Translations under genes and position numbers: made by a program
Shown: positions 40,612 through 49,110 of the stretch, one piece after another
Layout of the letters: each line of letters starts with the position of its first letter
How positions within the stretch are numbered: position 1 is the stretch's first letter
Source: Pseudomonas sp. LD120
GTDB lineage: Bacteria > Pseudomonadota > Gammaproteobacteria > Pseudomonadales > Pseudomonadaceae
DNA: 64,000 nucleotides
NCBI RefSeq assembly: GCF_009861525.1
Contig: NZ_WVHL01000005.1
Coordinates: 3,038,001-3,102,000, forward strand
Reading direction: 5' to 3'
Notes under the pieces: model-generated
The model's input: the letters and a program-made list of their open reading frames with translations, nothing else
The model's database searches: none
Told to the model about the DNA's origin: nothing

Positions 40612-41337
40612 ATGATCAACGAACCGCTCCATGAGCCCAAGGGCCTGAAGAAAGTCCTGGCCGCCTCTGTTCGCGGCTGGCTGACGCCGAGTCGGCTGGC
40701 GATGTACTTGATAGGCGTGATGGTCTTTTCGCTGGGGGCTCTGTTCTTTATCGTCAGCCGCTTGGGCACCGATCCACTGGATGTGTTTGTCATTGCCTTG
40801 AACGGTCATCTGCAGGTGGGACTGGGGGCTTGTTCTGCTTTGTTCTCGGTGGGCTTGTTGCTCTGGTGGGCACTGTGGAACAGGCAGTGGCCGCCGATCA
40901 GCCCCTTCGTGACCACGACCCTGACCGGACTGTTCATCGATCTCTGGCTGTTCCTGCAGTTTGACGAGGTGTTGGCGGCGGCCCTGGGGCCTTATGGGTT
41001 GCTCGCCATTGGCTTGGGGCTGTGCGCTTATTCCTCGGCGCTGATCATCATGAGCGGGATCGGCATCCGGGTCATCGATTTACTGGTGATCAGCATGATG
41101 AACAAACTCGGTTGGTCCTTCACCCTGGCGAAGATGGTTCTGGAGATTTCGGTCTTTGTCCTCGGCTGGTTCATGGGTGGGCCATTCGGCATCGGCACTG
41201 TCGCGTTTCTATTGATCATCGCGCCGATGATCAAGCCCTTCATGAACATGAATGAGCGTTACCTGCGCATGGGGAACTATGGGCTAAAACGCCGCGATGC
41301 GTATTTCGTCCCTCCGGCTTCGTTCACTGGCAAGTAA
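40612..41337 (+). CDS. YczE/YitT-like integral membrane protein
   Basis: A 241-residue protein with about five or six membrane segments (LIGVMVFSLGALFFIVSRLGTDPLDVF near the start; FLLIIAPMIKPFM near the end). YczE-type proteins are of unknown function, and in Bacillus one is needed for some antibiotic production. It is the last gene of block C and so of the biosynthetic locus; the next gene is convergent. It may help localise enzymes or move the product. Confidence 0.7.
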   Translation: MINEPLHEPKGLKKVLAASVRGWLTPSRLAMYLIGVMVFSLGALFFIVSRLGTDPLDVFVIALNGHLQVGLGACSALFSVGLLLWWALWNRQWPPISPFVTTTLTGLFIDLWLFLQFDEVLAAALGPYGLLAIGLGLCAYSSALIIMSGIGIRVIDLLVISMMNKLGWSFTLAKMVLEISVFVLGWFMGGPFGIGTVAFLLIIAPMIKPFMNMNERYLRMGNYGLKRRDAYFVPPASFTGK

Positions 41338-41526
41338 GGCCGCTGTGCTCGAAGAGCATGCCCAGGTGCTGGATCGAATGGTCGAGAAACAGGCGCGTCA
41401 GGGAAGTTCCGAGCCACTTGTTGCAAGGCTGTGGCAAATCATGAGGGGAGTGAAAGTTGCTAGAGGTGGCTGCAACACGCAGAAGTCAGTCATGTGCCGT
41501 GTTGCAGTTGTTCCAGGAAGAGGGTG

Positions 41527-41553
41527 GATCAACGGGTGTTCAACCCGTTGATC
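41527..41553. terminator. Bidirectional hairpin at the right end of the biosynthetic locus
   Basis: GATCAACGGGT (41527-41537), loop GTTCA, and ACCCGTTGATC (41543-41553) form a perfect 11-base stem in the gap between the convergent YczE-like gene and the 109-residue hypothetical gene. No long T run is seen on either strand, so termination strength is uncertain. Confidence 0.45.
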
Positions 41554-41564
41554 ACACAACCTGC

Positions 41565-41894
41565 TCAACAAAACCGATCGATAACCCGAACTTCCGAGTT
41601 GCCACGCAGCGACTGCCATTCAGTCTTCAGGGTCTCCAGTACCCGACCGATGAAGTCCTTGTCGGCGGCGGCTTTCTTGCCGACGTAGCCCTGGCCACGG
41701 CGGTACATCTTCAGGCGGGCCGCCAGGTCCCGGTTGTTCTGGTCGAACTCTGCTTCATGGCTATGGGGCGACAGGCAGTCGATGTGCACTTGGCCCGACT
41801 TGGCAATCCACAGGATGTGGCTGTCGTGGCTGTCTTTCTGTGCGGCGAACATACGTGCCAATTCATCAATAGTGGGTTGATTATTAAGATTCAT
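41565..41894 (-). CDS. Conserved pseudomonad hypothetical protein
   Basis: A 109-residue protein with no signal or membrane segment. It has a core around YRRGQGYVGKKAAADKDF that I recall from many Pseudomonas genomes as a conserved hypothetical, probably stress- or quorum-linked, but no function is established. A GGGGG-rich site precedes the ATG. It marks return to core genome after the biosynthetic locus. Confidence 0.75.
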   Translation of the reverse strand: MNLNNQPTIDELARMFAAQKDSHDSHILWIAKSGQVHIDCLSPHSHEAEFDQNNRDLAARLKMYRRGQGYVGKKAAADKDFIGRVLETLKTEWQSLRGNSEVRVIDRFC

Positions 41895-42463
41895 GTGTAG
41901 CCCCCTTGACCATTTATCGATCTATCTAAGTTGATTCGCTAATTCATCTTGCTACGTCGGTAAGTTGAACCCTGATACCGGAAACAGGGCGACAGAGGGT
42001 GTCTGTCGGATACAGATAAGGCCCAGAGCCTGATGCGTGTAGTTGCCTTGATTAACTGCTACGCAATAGCGTCACAACGAAGAGAAGCAGCGTAAACCTG
42101 GATGAAGCTGCCGACATTCCCACCATCGGCCACAAGCATCTTGAAGAGTTTTCGCCGGCTTCCGGTCCTTGTACTGGACGGTCAATGCCAGGTCAGTTTC
42201 ATCAATCTGCCTTGTGGGCAGTACACATCCGGGTCACAGCTCGGCGGTCAGACGAGCTTGCTCATAACACCTTTGCCTCGTCCCCCGATCGGGGAGACGT
42301 CTGCATCATGCAAGGGCGAAATCCTCGCGTCAACGGTTTTGTAGTGAAAATTTTAAAGCACTACATGTTGTCTGACAAAAGCGCCAAAGCCATCATCCAG
42401 ACACCCTGTCGCCGTCCGGGACAGGTAGAATCGGCGTCTTGAAACGGCTTTGAGGTTGCAGCG
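41895..42463. other. Intergenic region upstream of polB
   Basis: About 570 bases without a convincing gene. It has a 12-base palindrome CCCCGATCGGGG at 42283-42294. I looked for a LexA box (CTG-N10-CAG) before polB and did not find a good one. Confidence 0.5.
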
Positions 42464-44824
42464 GTGGAGGTACAACAAGGCTTCGTCCTGACCCGGCACT
42501 GGCGCGATACGCCGGCGGGCACGCAAGTCGAATTCTGGCTGGCCACCGACCAGGGCCCGCGGCGGATCCGCTTGCCGTTGCAGACGTCCGTGGCGTTCGT
42601 CCCGGCCGTGCAGCGTCCTCAGGCCGAGCGCTTGCTTGCCGACGACCCGGATGTCGAACTGCGTCCCCTGCAGTTGCGGGACTTCCACCAGCGCCCGGTG
42701 CTGGGGATGTACTGTGCGCAGCACAATCAATTGATCCGCCTGGACAAGACCCTGCGTCGCGCCGGTGTCGAGGTGTTCGAGGCCGATGTGCGACCGCCCG
42801 AGCGCTACCTGATGGAGCGTTTCATTACTGCGCCGGTGACTTTCGGCGGCCAGCCAGGGCCGGACGGTCTGCTGCTGGAGGCGCAGATGAAGCCGGCGCC
42901 GGACTATCGGCCAACCCTCAGGCTGGTGTCCCTGGACATTGAAACCAGCGAGCGTGGCGAGCTGTATTCCATCGCCCTGGAAGGCTGTGGCCAGCGCCAG
43001 GTGTACATGCTCGGCAAGGCCCGGGAAGACGACAGCGCGGTGGATTTCGACCTGGAGTTCTGCGCCAGCCGCGAGCAGTTGCTGGAGAAACTCAACCACT
43101 GGCTGGCCGAGCACGACCCTGACGCGATCATTGGCTGGAACCTGGTGCAGTTCGACCTGCGGGTGCTTCACGAACATGCCCGGCGCCTGGCCGTGCCCCT
43201 GCGTCTGGGGCGGGGGGGCGAGGAAATGCAATGGCGCGAGCACGGCAGCCGCACCCACTATTTCGCCGCGGCCGCCGGGCGCTTGATCATCGACGGCATC
43301 GAGGCGTTGCGTTCGGCGACCTGGAGCTTTCCGTCCTTCAGCCTGGAAAGCGTCGCCCAGACGCTGCTGGGGGAGGGCAAGTCGATCGACAACCCCTACC
43401 AGCGCATGGACGAAATTAACCGCATGTTCGCCGAGGACAAGCCGGCCCTGGCCCACTATAACCTCAAGGACTGTGAGTTGGTGACGCGGATCTTCGCCAA
43501 GACCGAGCTGCTGACCTTTCTCCTGGAGCGGGCCACGGTCACTGGCCTGCCCGCCGATCGCAGCGGTGGCTCGGTGGCGGCCTTCACTCACCTGTACATG
43601 CCGCTGATGCATCGCCAGGGTTTTGTCGCGCCCAACCTCGGCGAGTTGCCACCCCAGGCCAGCCCCGGTGGTTTTGTCATGGATTCGCGGCCCGGGTTCT
43701 ACGAGTCGGTGCTGGTGCTGGACTACAAGAGCTTGTACCCCTCGATCATCCGCAGTTTCCTGATCGACCCGGTGGGGCTGGTGGAGGGGCTGCGCCAGCC
43801 GGACGAGCAGCATTCGGTGGCGGGCTTGCGCGGCGCGCGCTTCTCCCGCACCCGACATTGCCTGCCCTCGATCGTTACCCGAGTCGCCGAGGGCCGCGAA
43901 GTGGCCAAGCGCGAGCACAACGCGCCATTGTCCCAAGCCCTGAAGATCATCATGAACGCCTTCTACGGGGTGCTGGGTTCCAGCGGTTGTCGCTTCTTCG
44001 ACCCGCGCCTGGCCTCATCCATCACCTTGCGTGGTCACGAGATCATGGCCCGCACTCGGCAACTGATCGAAGCCCAGGGTCATCAGGTGATCTATGGCGA
44101 TACCGACTCCACCTTCGTCTGGCTCGGCCGCCTGCATGACGAGGAGCAGGCGGCGCTGATCGGCCGCGGCCTGGTGGCCCACGTCAACCAGTGGTGGCGC
44201 GAGCATCTGCAGCAGCAATACGGTCTGGAAAGCGCCTTGGAGTTGCAGTTCGAAACCCACTACAAACGCTTTCTGATGCCCACCATCCGCGGCGCCGAGG
44301 AGGGCAGCAAGAAGCGTTATGCCGGTCTGGTAGCGCGCGCCGATGGGCGCCAGGAAATGGTCTACAAGGGCCTGGAGACCGTGCGTACCGACTGGTCGCC
44401 CCTGGCCCGGGAATTCCAGCAGGCGCTGTACCAGCGGATCTTCCACCGCCAGCCCTATCAGGACTATGTGCGCGACTACGTGCAACGCACCCTGGCCGGG
44501 CAACTGGACGATCTGCTGATCTACCGCAAACGCCTGCGCCGGCCCCTGGACGACTACGAGCGCAACGTGCCGCCTCATGTGCGCGCCGCGCGCCTGGCCG
44601 ATGAATACAATCGCGAGCAGGGACGCCCCTTGCAGTACCAGAATGGTGGCTGGATCAGCTACGTGATCACCCTGGCCGGCCCCGAGCCTCTGGAAAACCG
44701 CCGTGCCGCCATCGACTACGAGCACTACCTGACCCGGCAATTGCAGCCGGTGGCCGACGCTATCCTGCCGTTCGTGCAGGACGACTTCAGCACCCTGGTG
44801 GGCGGGCAGATGGGCTTGTTCTGA
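42464..44824 (+). CDS. polB: DNA polymerase II (family B)
   Basis: A 786-residue family B polymerase, normal length for PolB. The exonuclease motifs are SLDIETSERGELYS, a GWNLVQFDLRVL segment and HYNLKDC; the polymerase motifs are DYKSLYPSIIRSF, a KIIMNAFYGVLGS segment and VIYGDTDSTFVW. It performs damage bypass and replication restart and keeps a proofreading exonuclease. The GTG start has GAGG upstream. It follows the biosynthetic locus and is core genome. Confidence 0.95.
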   Translation: MEVQQGFVLTRHWRDTPAGTQVEFWLATDQGPRRIRLPLQTSVAFVPAVQRPQAERLLADDPDVELRPLQLRDFHQRPVLGMYCAQHNQLIRLDKTLRRAGVEVFEADVRPPERYLMERFITAPVTFGGQPGPDGLLLEAQMKPAPDYRPTLRLVSLDIETSERGELYSIALEGCGQRQVYMLGKAREDDSAVDFDLEFCASREQLLEKLNHWLAEHDPDAIIGWNLVQFDLRVLHEHARRLAVPLRLGRGGEEMQWREHGSRTHYFAAAAGRLIIDGIEALRSATWSFPSFSLESVAQTLLGEGKSIDNPYQRMDEINRMFAEDKPALAHYNLKDCELVTRIFAKTELLTFLLERATVTGLPADRSGGSVAAFTHLYMPLMHRQGFVAPNLGELPPQASPGGFVMDSRPGFYESVLVLDYKSLYPSIIRSFLIDPVGLVEGLRQPDEQHSVAGLRGARFSRTRHCLPSIVTRVAEGREVAKREHNAPLSQALKIIMNAFYGVLGSSGCRFFDPRLASSITLRGHEIMARTRQLIEAQGHQVIYGDTDSTFVWLGRLHDEEQAALIGRGLVAHVNQWWREHLQQQYGLESALELQFETHYKRFLMPTIRGAEEGSKKRYAGLVARADGRQEMVYKGLETVRTDWSPLAREFQQALYQRIFHRQPYQDYVRDYVQRTLAGQLDDLLIYRKRLRRPLDDYERNVPPHVRAARLADEYNREQGRPLQYQNGGWISYVITLAGPEPLENRRAAIDYEHYLTRQLQPVADAILPFVQDDFSTLVGGQMGLF

Positions 44825-44830
44825 GACGCT

Positions 44831-45160
44831 TCAATCCACCACGAACAGCTTGGCCCCCACGGCGGTAAATGAGCGGTGCGGCTCGGCGTTGTCCGCCACC
44901 TGGTAGCTCATGCCCGGGGTCAGCACGAACTGCCGGCCGTCCTCCAGTTCGGTGTGCAGCTCGCCTTCCAGGCACAGCAGGATGTGCCCCTTGGAACACC
45001 AGTGGTCGGCCAGGTAGCCCGGGGTGTACTCCACCATGCGCACACGTATTGCCCCGAACTGCTGGGTGCGCCAGAAGGCGCTGCCGGTTTCGCCGCGATG
45101 CTCGGTGGGGTCGATGCTGGACCAGTCGGTGGTGGCGAAGGGAGTGGCGGTGATTTGCAT
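44831..45160 (-). CDS. DHCW-motif cupin protein
   Basis: A 109-residue single-domain cupin. The ADHWCSKGHILLCLEGELHTEL region is the metal- or ligand-binding motif and names the family. Function is unknown; such small cupins often bind metal and small ligands. It is convergent with polB, with a 6-base gap. Confidence 0.8.
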   Translation of the reverse strand: MQITATPFATTDWSSIDPTEHRGETGSAFWRTQQFGAIRVRMVEYTPGYLADHWCSKGHILLCLEGELHTELEDGRQFVLTPGMSYQVADNAEPHRSFTAVGAKLFVVD

Positions 45161-45202
45161 GGCGGACGCCCAGGGGTAAAGAGCAGGCAGGGCGAGGGCG
45201 GC

Positions 45203-45499
45203 TCAATCGTCGATGGCTTCACAAACACCGCTGGCACCGTGCTGATCGCTGTATTGCACCGTCACCGAATCGTCGTCTTCGAGGCTGATGAACAGGTTTA
45301 TTTGCGCCGTCTTGACCTGGAAATGCCGGTCATCGACGGCGCTGCTCGCGACCGCCTCGCCGTTGATGTAGACCGGTCCGCCCTGGTCCGAGCTGACCGC
45401 CAGATTGCCTGGGCAGGAGACATTGAACAGCGGAAGGTCTTCGGCCTGGGCTGCGCCAGCGAAGATCATCAAGGTGCCTAGCAGCAGGGTTTTGCGCAT
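45203..45499 (-). CDS. Small secreted hypothetical protein
   Basis: A 98-residue protein with a Sec signal (LLLGTLMIFAGAAQAED) and a mature region rich in beta strands with two cysteines (VSCPGN and GVCEAIDD) that could pair. ATG 45499 follows a GAGGAG site. No family recognised. It is divergent from the serralysin gene. Confidence 0.65.
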   Translation of the reverse strand: MRKTLLLGTLMIFAGAAQAEDLPLFNVSCPGNLAVSSDQGGPVYINGEAVASSAVDDRHFQVKTAQINLFISLEDDDSVTVQYSDQHGASGVCEAIDD

Positions 45500-45779
45500 C
45501 GTGGACTCCTCTTGGACGAAGGGACGCGTGTTCATACAACCGTTGCGTTGCGCCCCGGATCAGTGCTCAGCCTATCGTTTGCCAACGTCCCGCGCGAGTG
45601 GAATCTATCCCCTGTGTCAGGGCGATTCCGGGCTTTTGTAGGACGAAAAAAATCATGGACTCGGCGCGAATGGCTGTGTCAGGTTTTCTACGCCTCAATG
45701 GGCGAGTGATAGGACGATCTCGCAGGCGGAGTCGCGTGTGTTCTATCGGTTTTTTTTGATCTGGAACAAGGACGTAGCA

Positions 45780-47216
45780 ATGTCAAAAGTACTTTCAGAG
45801 GCCCACGGGATTGGCATCGTGGCTGCGGCGGCCAGCGATGCTTATCAGCAAGTCCAGGCGTTCAGCCACCTGTATGACCGGGGCGGCAGCACGCTGGTGA
45901 ATGGCAAGCCTTCCTTCACTGCCGACCAGGCTGCCGACTCGATCCTGCGCAAAGGCCTGTCCTGGCAGGATCACAACGGCGACGGCAAGATCGGCCTGAG
46001 CTTCAGCTTTCTCACCGAAAAACCGGCCAACTACAACCCGGCCCTGGGCAGCTTCAGTGAATTCAGCGCGCTGCAGAAGGCCCAGGCGATTCTGGCCCTG
46101 CAATCTTGGTCGGACGTGGCCAACATCACCTTCAGCGAATCCGCCAAAGGCGGCGACGGCCACTTGAGTTTCGGCAACTACAACGTCAGCACCGGCGGCG
46201 CGGCCTTTGCCTACCTGCCGTCCGGCAGCAGCTATGACGGCCAGTCCTGGTACCTGATCAACGACCAGTACCGGGTCAACGAAACCCCGGGCAACGGCAA
46301 CTATGGCCGTCAGACCCTGACCCACGAGATCGGCCACAGCCTGGGCCTGTCCCACCCGGGCGTGTACAACGCCGGCAACGGCAACCCCACCTACAACGAT
46401 GTCTCCTACGCCCAGGACACCCGCGGCTACAGCCTGATGAGCTACTGGAGCGAGAGCCACACCGGGCAGAACTTCAGCAAGGACGGCGGCGGTGCCTATG
46501 CTTCGGCACCGCTGCTGGACGATATCGTCGCGGTGCAAAAGCTCTATGGCGCCAACCTTGAAACCCGCGCCGAAGACACGGTGTACGGCTTCAACTCCAA
46601 CACCGAGCGGGATTTCTACAGCGCCCATAGCGCCTCCGACAAGCTGGTGTTCGCGGTCTGGGACGGTGGCGGCAACGATACCCTGGACTTCTCCGGCTTT
46701 ACCCAGAACCAGAAAATCAACCTCAACCAGGGTGGTTTCTCCGATGTCGGCGGCCTGGTGGGCAACGTCTCCATTGCCCACGGCGTGACCGTGGAAAACG
46801 CCATCGGCGGCTCGGGCAATGACCTGCTGATCGGCAACGCCGTGGCCAACCTCCTCGAAGGCGGTGCTGGCAACGACATCCTCTACGGCGGTGGCGGCGG
46901 CGATACGCTGTGGGGCGGGGCAGGGGCCGACACCTTCGTGTTCGGCGCAGCCTCGGATTCGACCTTCGACGCCCCGGACTGGATCATGGATTTCGCCAGT
47001 GGCGAGGACAAGATCGACCTCAGCGGCCTGTTTGCCTCCACCGGCGCCACCCTGAATTTCGTCAGCGGCTTCACTGGCCATGCGGGCGACGCGATCCTCA
47101 CCTACTTCGCCGAAACCAACCAGACCAGCCTGATGATCGACCTGAGCGGTCATGGCGTGGTGGACTTCGCCGTGGGCACCGTGGGCCAGGCGGCCGTCAC
47201 CGACATCATCGCCTGA
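45780..47216 (+). CDS. aprX: Serralysin-type extracellular metalloprotease
   Basis: A 478-residue M10B zinc protease. The zinc motif is HEIGHSLGLSHP and the Met-turn is SLMSYWS. RTX calcium repeats follow (GGSGNDLL, GGAGNDIL, GGAGADTF), with the C-terminal hydrophobic signal for type I secretion. There is no N-terminal signal peptide. Known relatives (AprA, AprX) digest milk and host proteins. ATG 45780 gives the family-typical start; the upstream frame extension is unlikely. The aprDEF exporter and inhibitor genes that normally follow are not in the window, which is unusual. Confidence 0.95.
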   Translation: MSKVLSEAHGIGIVAAAASDAYQQVQAFSHLYDRGGSTLVNGKPSFTADQAADSILRKGLSWQDHNGDGKIGLSFSFLTEKPANYNPALGSFSEFSALQKAQAILALQSWSDVANITFSESAKGGDGHLSFGNYNVSTGGAAFAYLPSGSSYDGQSWYLINDQYRVNETPGNGNYGRQTLTHEIGHSLGLSHPGVYNAGNGNPTYNDVSYAQDTRGYSLMSYWSESHTGQNFSKDGGGAYASAPLLDDIVAVQKLYGANLETRAEDTVYGFNSNTERDFYSAHSASDKLVFAVWDGGGNDTLDFSGFTQNQKINLNQGGFSDVGGLVGNVSIAHGVTVENAIGGSGNDLLIGNAVANLLEGGAGNDILYGGGGGDTLWGGAGADTFVFGAASDSTFDAPDWIMDFASGEDKIDLSGLFASTGATLNFVSGFTGHAGDAILTYFAETNQTSLMIDLSGHGVVDFAVGTVGQAAVTDIIA

Positions 47217-47601
47217 TCGATCGGAAGCAGTGGAGCGGCGTGCGATGCGCCGCTGCCACATCACTCTTCCACTCTTCCCCTTGTTTTCCCCGGTCCTGGG
47301 CAGGGTTGGCCGAAGCAGGCATTGGCTGGCCATGGCGGTTCAACACGTATTCACGGTCCCCAGAAGCACAAGGCTCGACAGAGAAGATGCCGCCGCGCAG
47401 TCGAAAAAAAGCGATTCAGCCAATGTTGTTCACACGACCTGGAATGGCAGTGACCTCTGACCTTGCCACCCATCGCCTGTTTTGGCGTCGCCGTCGATGG
47501 TCGTGGATGTCGACTTGTCGCGCAGAGCTACTGATAGCCTTCCGGCGGGGGCCGTATCCAGGGCTTTTGCGGTTTTCCTGCACTTTGATTATCTTCGCCG
47601 C
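47217..47601. other. Intergenic region downstream of the serralysin gene
   Basis: Besides the hairpin at 47234-47254 it has no recognisable gene. The exporter and inhibitor genes expected here are absent. Confidence 0.5.
47234..47254 (+). terminator. Candidate terminator after the serralysin gene
   Basis: AGCGGCG (47234-47240) and CGCCGCT (47248-47254) form a 7-base stem with a 7-base loop, followed by a T/C-rich run ending in TTGTTTT near 47280. Confidence 0.4.
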
Positions 47602-48117
47602 ATGAATCTCCTGACTCCGAACATAGAACCGTTTTTCAGAGCTGCCGGGTGGTCCCCTGGCAGGGCCGTTGTGGTTGATCGTCGCGTACCCCGCGCACAT
47701 CCGGCATTTCGCATCCTGCAAGCATTTGCCGAATTGACCGTAGGGCATATCGGCACGGGGGAGGAGTGTGCCTCCAGTGACATCGAGTTTGGCTGTCCGG
47801 CGTGCCCCGATGAACAAGTAGATGGCTGGCAAGAAGCGCTGCGCACCGACTTTGTGTGCTTGGGTGATGTACATCATGGTCATGCACAGCTCTGGCTGGA
47901 CAGCCAAGGCCGTTTGTTCTCGAACGGATTGGTCGCGTCCATGATGCTTTTTGTTGGGCATGATTTTGCCCAAGGCATCGAGGCCCTGCTCAAAGGGTAT
48001 CGATCACGCCCCATGCTGTTGCCATCGCAGGAGGACGTCATGGTGTGGGGAGAGCGTTTTCGAGCTGGCGATCCGCGTGTTCTAACGCCCGATTTTTTCA
48101 GCGCCCGCGCGCTCTGA
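47602..48117 (+). CDS. SUKH-3-like immunity-type protein
   Basis: A 171-residue soluble protein. The PFFRAAGWSPGRAV start, an ILQAFAELTVG segment and a LWLDSQGRLFSNG stretch match the SUKH-3 type of contact-toxin immunity proteins as I remember it. No toxin gene is visible on either side, so it would be an orphan immunity gene. The start at 47602 is preferred to the longer frame. Confidence 0.6.
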   Translation: MNLLTPNIEPFFRAAGWSPGRAVVVDRRVPRAHPAFRILQAFAELTVGHIGTGEECASSDIEFGCPACPDEQVDGWQEALRTDFVCLGDVHHGHAQLWLDSQGRLFSNGLVASMMLFVGHDFAQGIEALLKGYRSRPMLLPSQEDVMVWGERFRAGDPRVLTPDFFSARAL

Positions 48118-48271
48118 TGTGGGGGCTGGGCATCGCGCCCAGCCCGTGTGCCTGTGTCGGTTTCGCTCAGCGCTCAGGCAAGCCTCCTGGTCTGCGCCCG
48201 CGCCTGGCAAATCACAGCACCAGGACATTGCCTCGGCCACCTGGCTGTCGGTGGCGCTGGTCCACGGGCGG

Positions 48272-49015
48272 TCAGTCGCCGCCCCCGCCGCCACAACCGC
48301 CACCCCCGCAACCGCCACTGTCGCCCCCGCCGCCATCGCTGCCGCCACTGTCACCGTCGCCGCCGAAACGCGAGCCGTCGCCGTCGCTGCTGGCGGAATC
48401 GCTGTCTAAGGAACTGCTGTGCAGCTCGCTGCCGCAGTGGACCACTGCGGCCGCGCTGCCGTTGTCCGTCAGGCGCCGCAGGGACTGGCAGTCGGCGACG
48501 TAGTGAAAGCCCCGGGCGATCTTCAGCTTGGCGTCCAGGGCGAACAGCAGCGGCAGGCGACTGGGCTGGGCGGGGTTGATGTTCTCTTCCAGGCAGGCCA
48601 GGCGCCAGACCCGGCGCAGGCCATTGTCGCTTTTCTGCTCGGCGTTCTGGCCAAGCACCGCGGCGGGCGTGTGATGGAGGAACTGGCCGAAGGCCTTGTC
48701 GCAGAAGGCCTGGTAATCCCGAGTATGCAGGATGAACTCATGCCACAGGTCGTCCACCACCTGGGACGGCATCGACACGTAGCGCTGGCCGCTCTTGAGG
48801 TAGGCCAGGAAGAACTGGCGCAAGCCCTGGGCCACCAGTTGGCAGTCCTTGAGGCTCAGGTGCGGATGCTGGGTGCGCAGCGGTTCGAACAGCCGCGGTG
48901 GCAAGGTGAAGCTGCGGATATAGGCGTCCCGACGCAATGCCCTGAGGGCTTTCTGGCGGCGCCAGAGCACCAGGATCAAGACCAGGGTCACCACGACAGG
49001 AAGGATCAACAGCAT
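48272..49015 (-). CDS. Glycine-rich domain-containing membrane-anchored protein
   Basis: A 247-residue protein with one N-terminal membrane segment (MLLILPVVVTLVLILVLW), a domain with VVDDLWHEFILHTRDYQAFC and FLHHTP as in the GRDP-like family, and a C-terminal tail of Ser/Gly/Asp repeats and cysteines with GGCGGGGCGGGGGD at the end. ATG 49015 has GGAG upstream. Function unknown. The long low-complexity tail is typical of the group. Confidence 0.7.
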   Translation of the reverse strand: MLLILPVVVTLVLILVLWRRQKALRALRRDAYIRSFTLPPRLFEPLRTQHPHLSLKDCQLVAQGLRQFFLAYLKSGQRYVSMPSQVVDDLWHEFILHTRDYQAFCDKAFGQFLHHTPAAVLGQNAEQKSDNGLRRVWRLACLEENINPAQPSRLPLLFALDAKLKIARGFHYVADCQSLRRLTDNGSAAAVVHCGSELHSSSLDSDSASSDGDGSRFGGDGDSGGSDGGGGDSGGCGGGGCGGGGGD

Positions 49016-49080
49016 GCTCGGTCTCCAGCGCAAAAGTGCCGAGACAGTGGCGTAAAGTGCCGTTCAATTCAAGCGAACAA

Positions 49081-49104
49081 TGCCCGGGACTGGCGTCCCG
49101 GGCA
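49081..49104 (-). terminator. Rho-independent terminator of the MHS-family transporter gene
   Basis: TGCCCGGGAC (49081-49090), loop TGGC, and GTCCCGGGCA (49095-49104) form a perfect 10-base stem just after the transporter stop codon. Read on the minus strand it is followed by TTGTTCG. Confidence 0.65.
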
Positions 49105-49110
49105 GGGCCG

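Noticed and set aside
42340..42463. A LexA (SOS) box in front of polB
   Set aside because: The best palindromic candidate (CTGTCGCC...GGGACAG) has the wrong spacing for CTG-N10-CAG.
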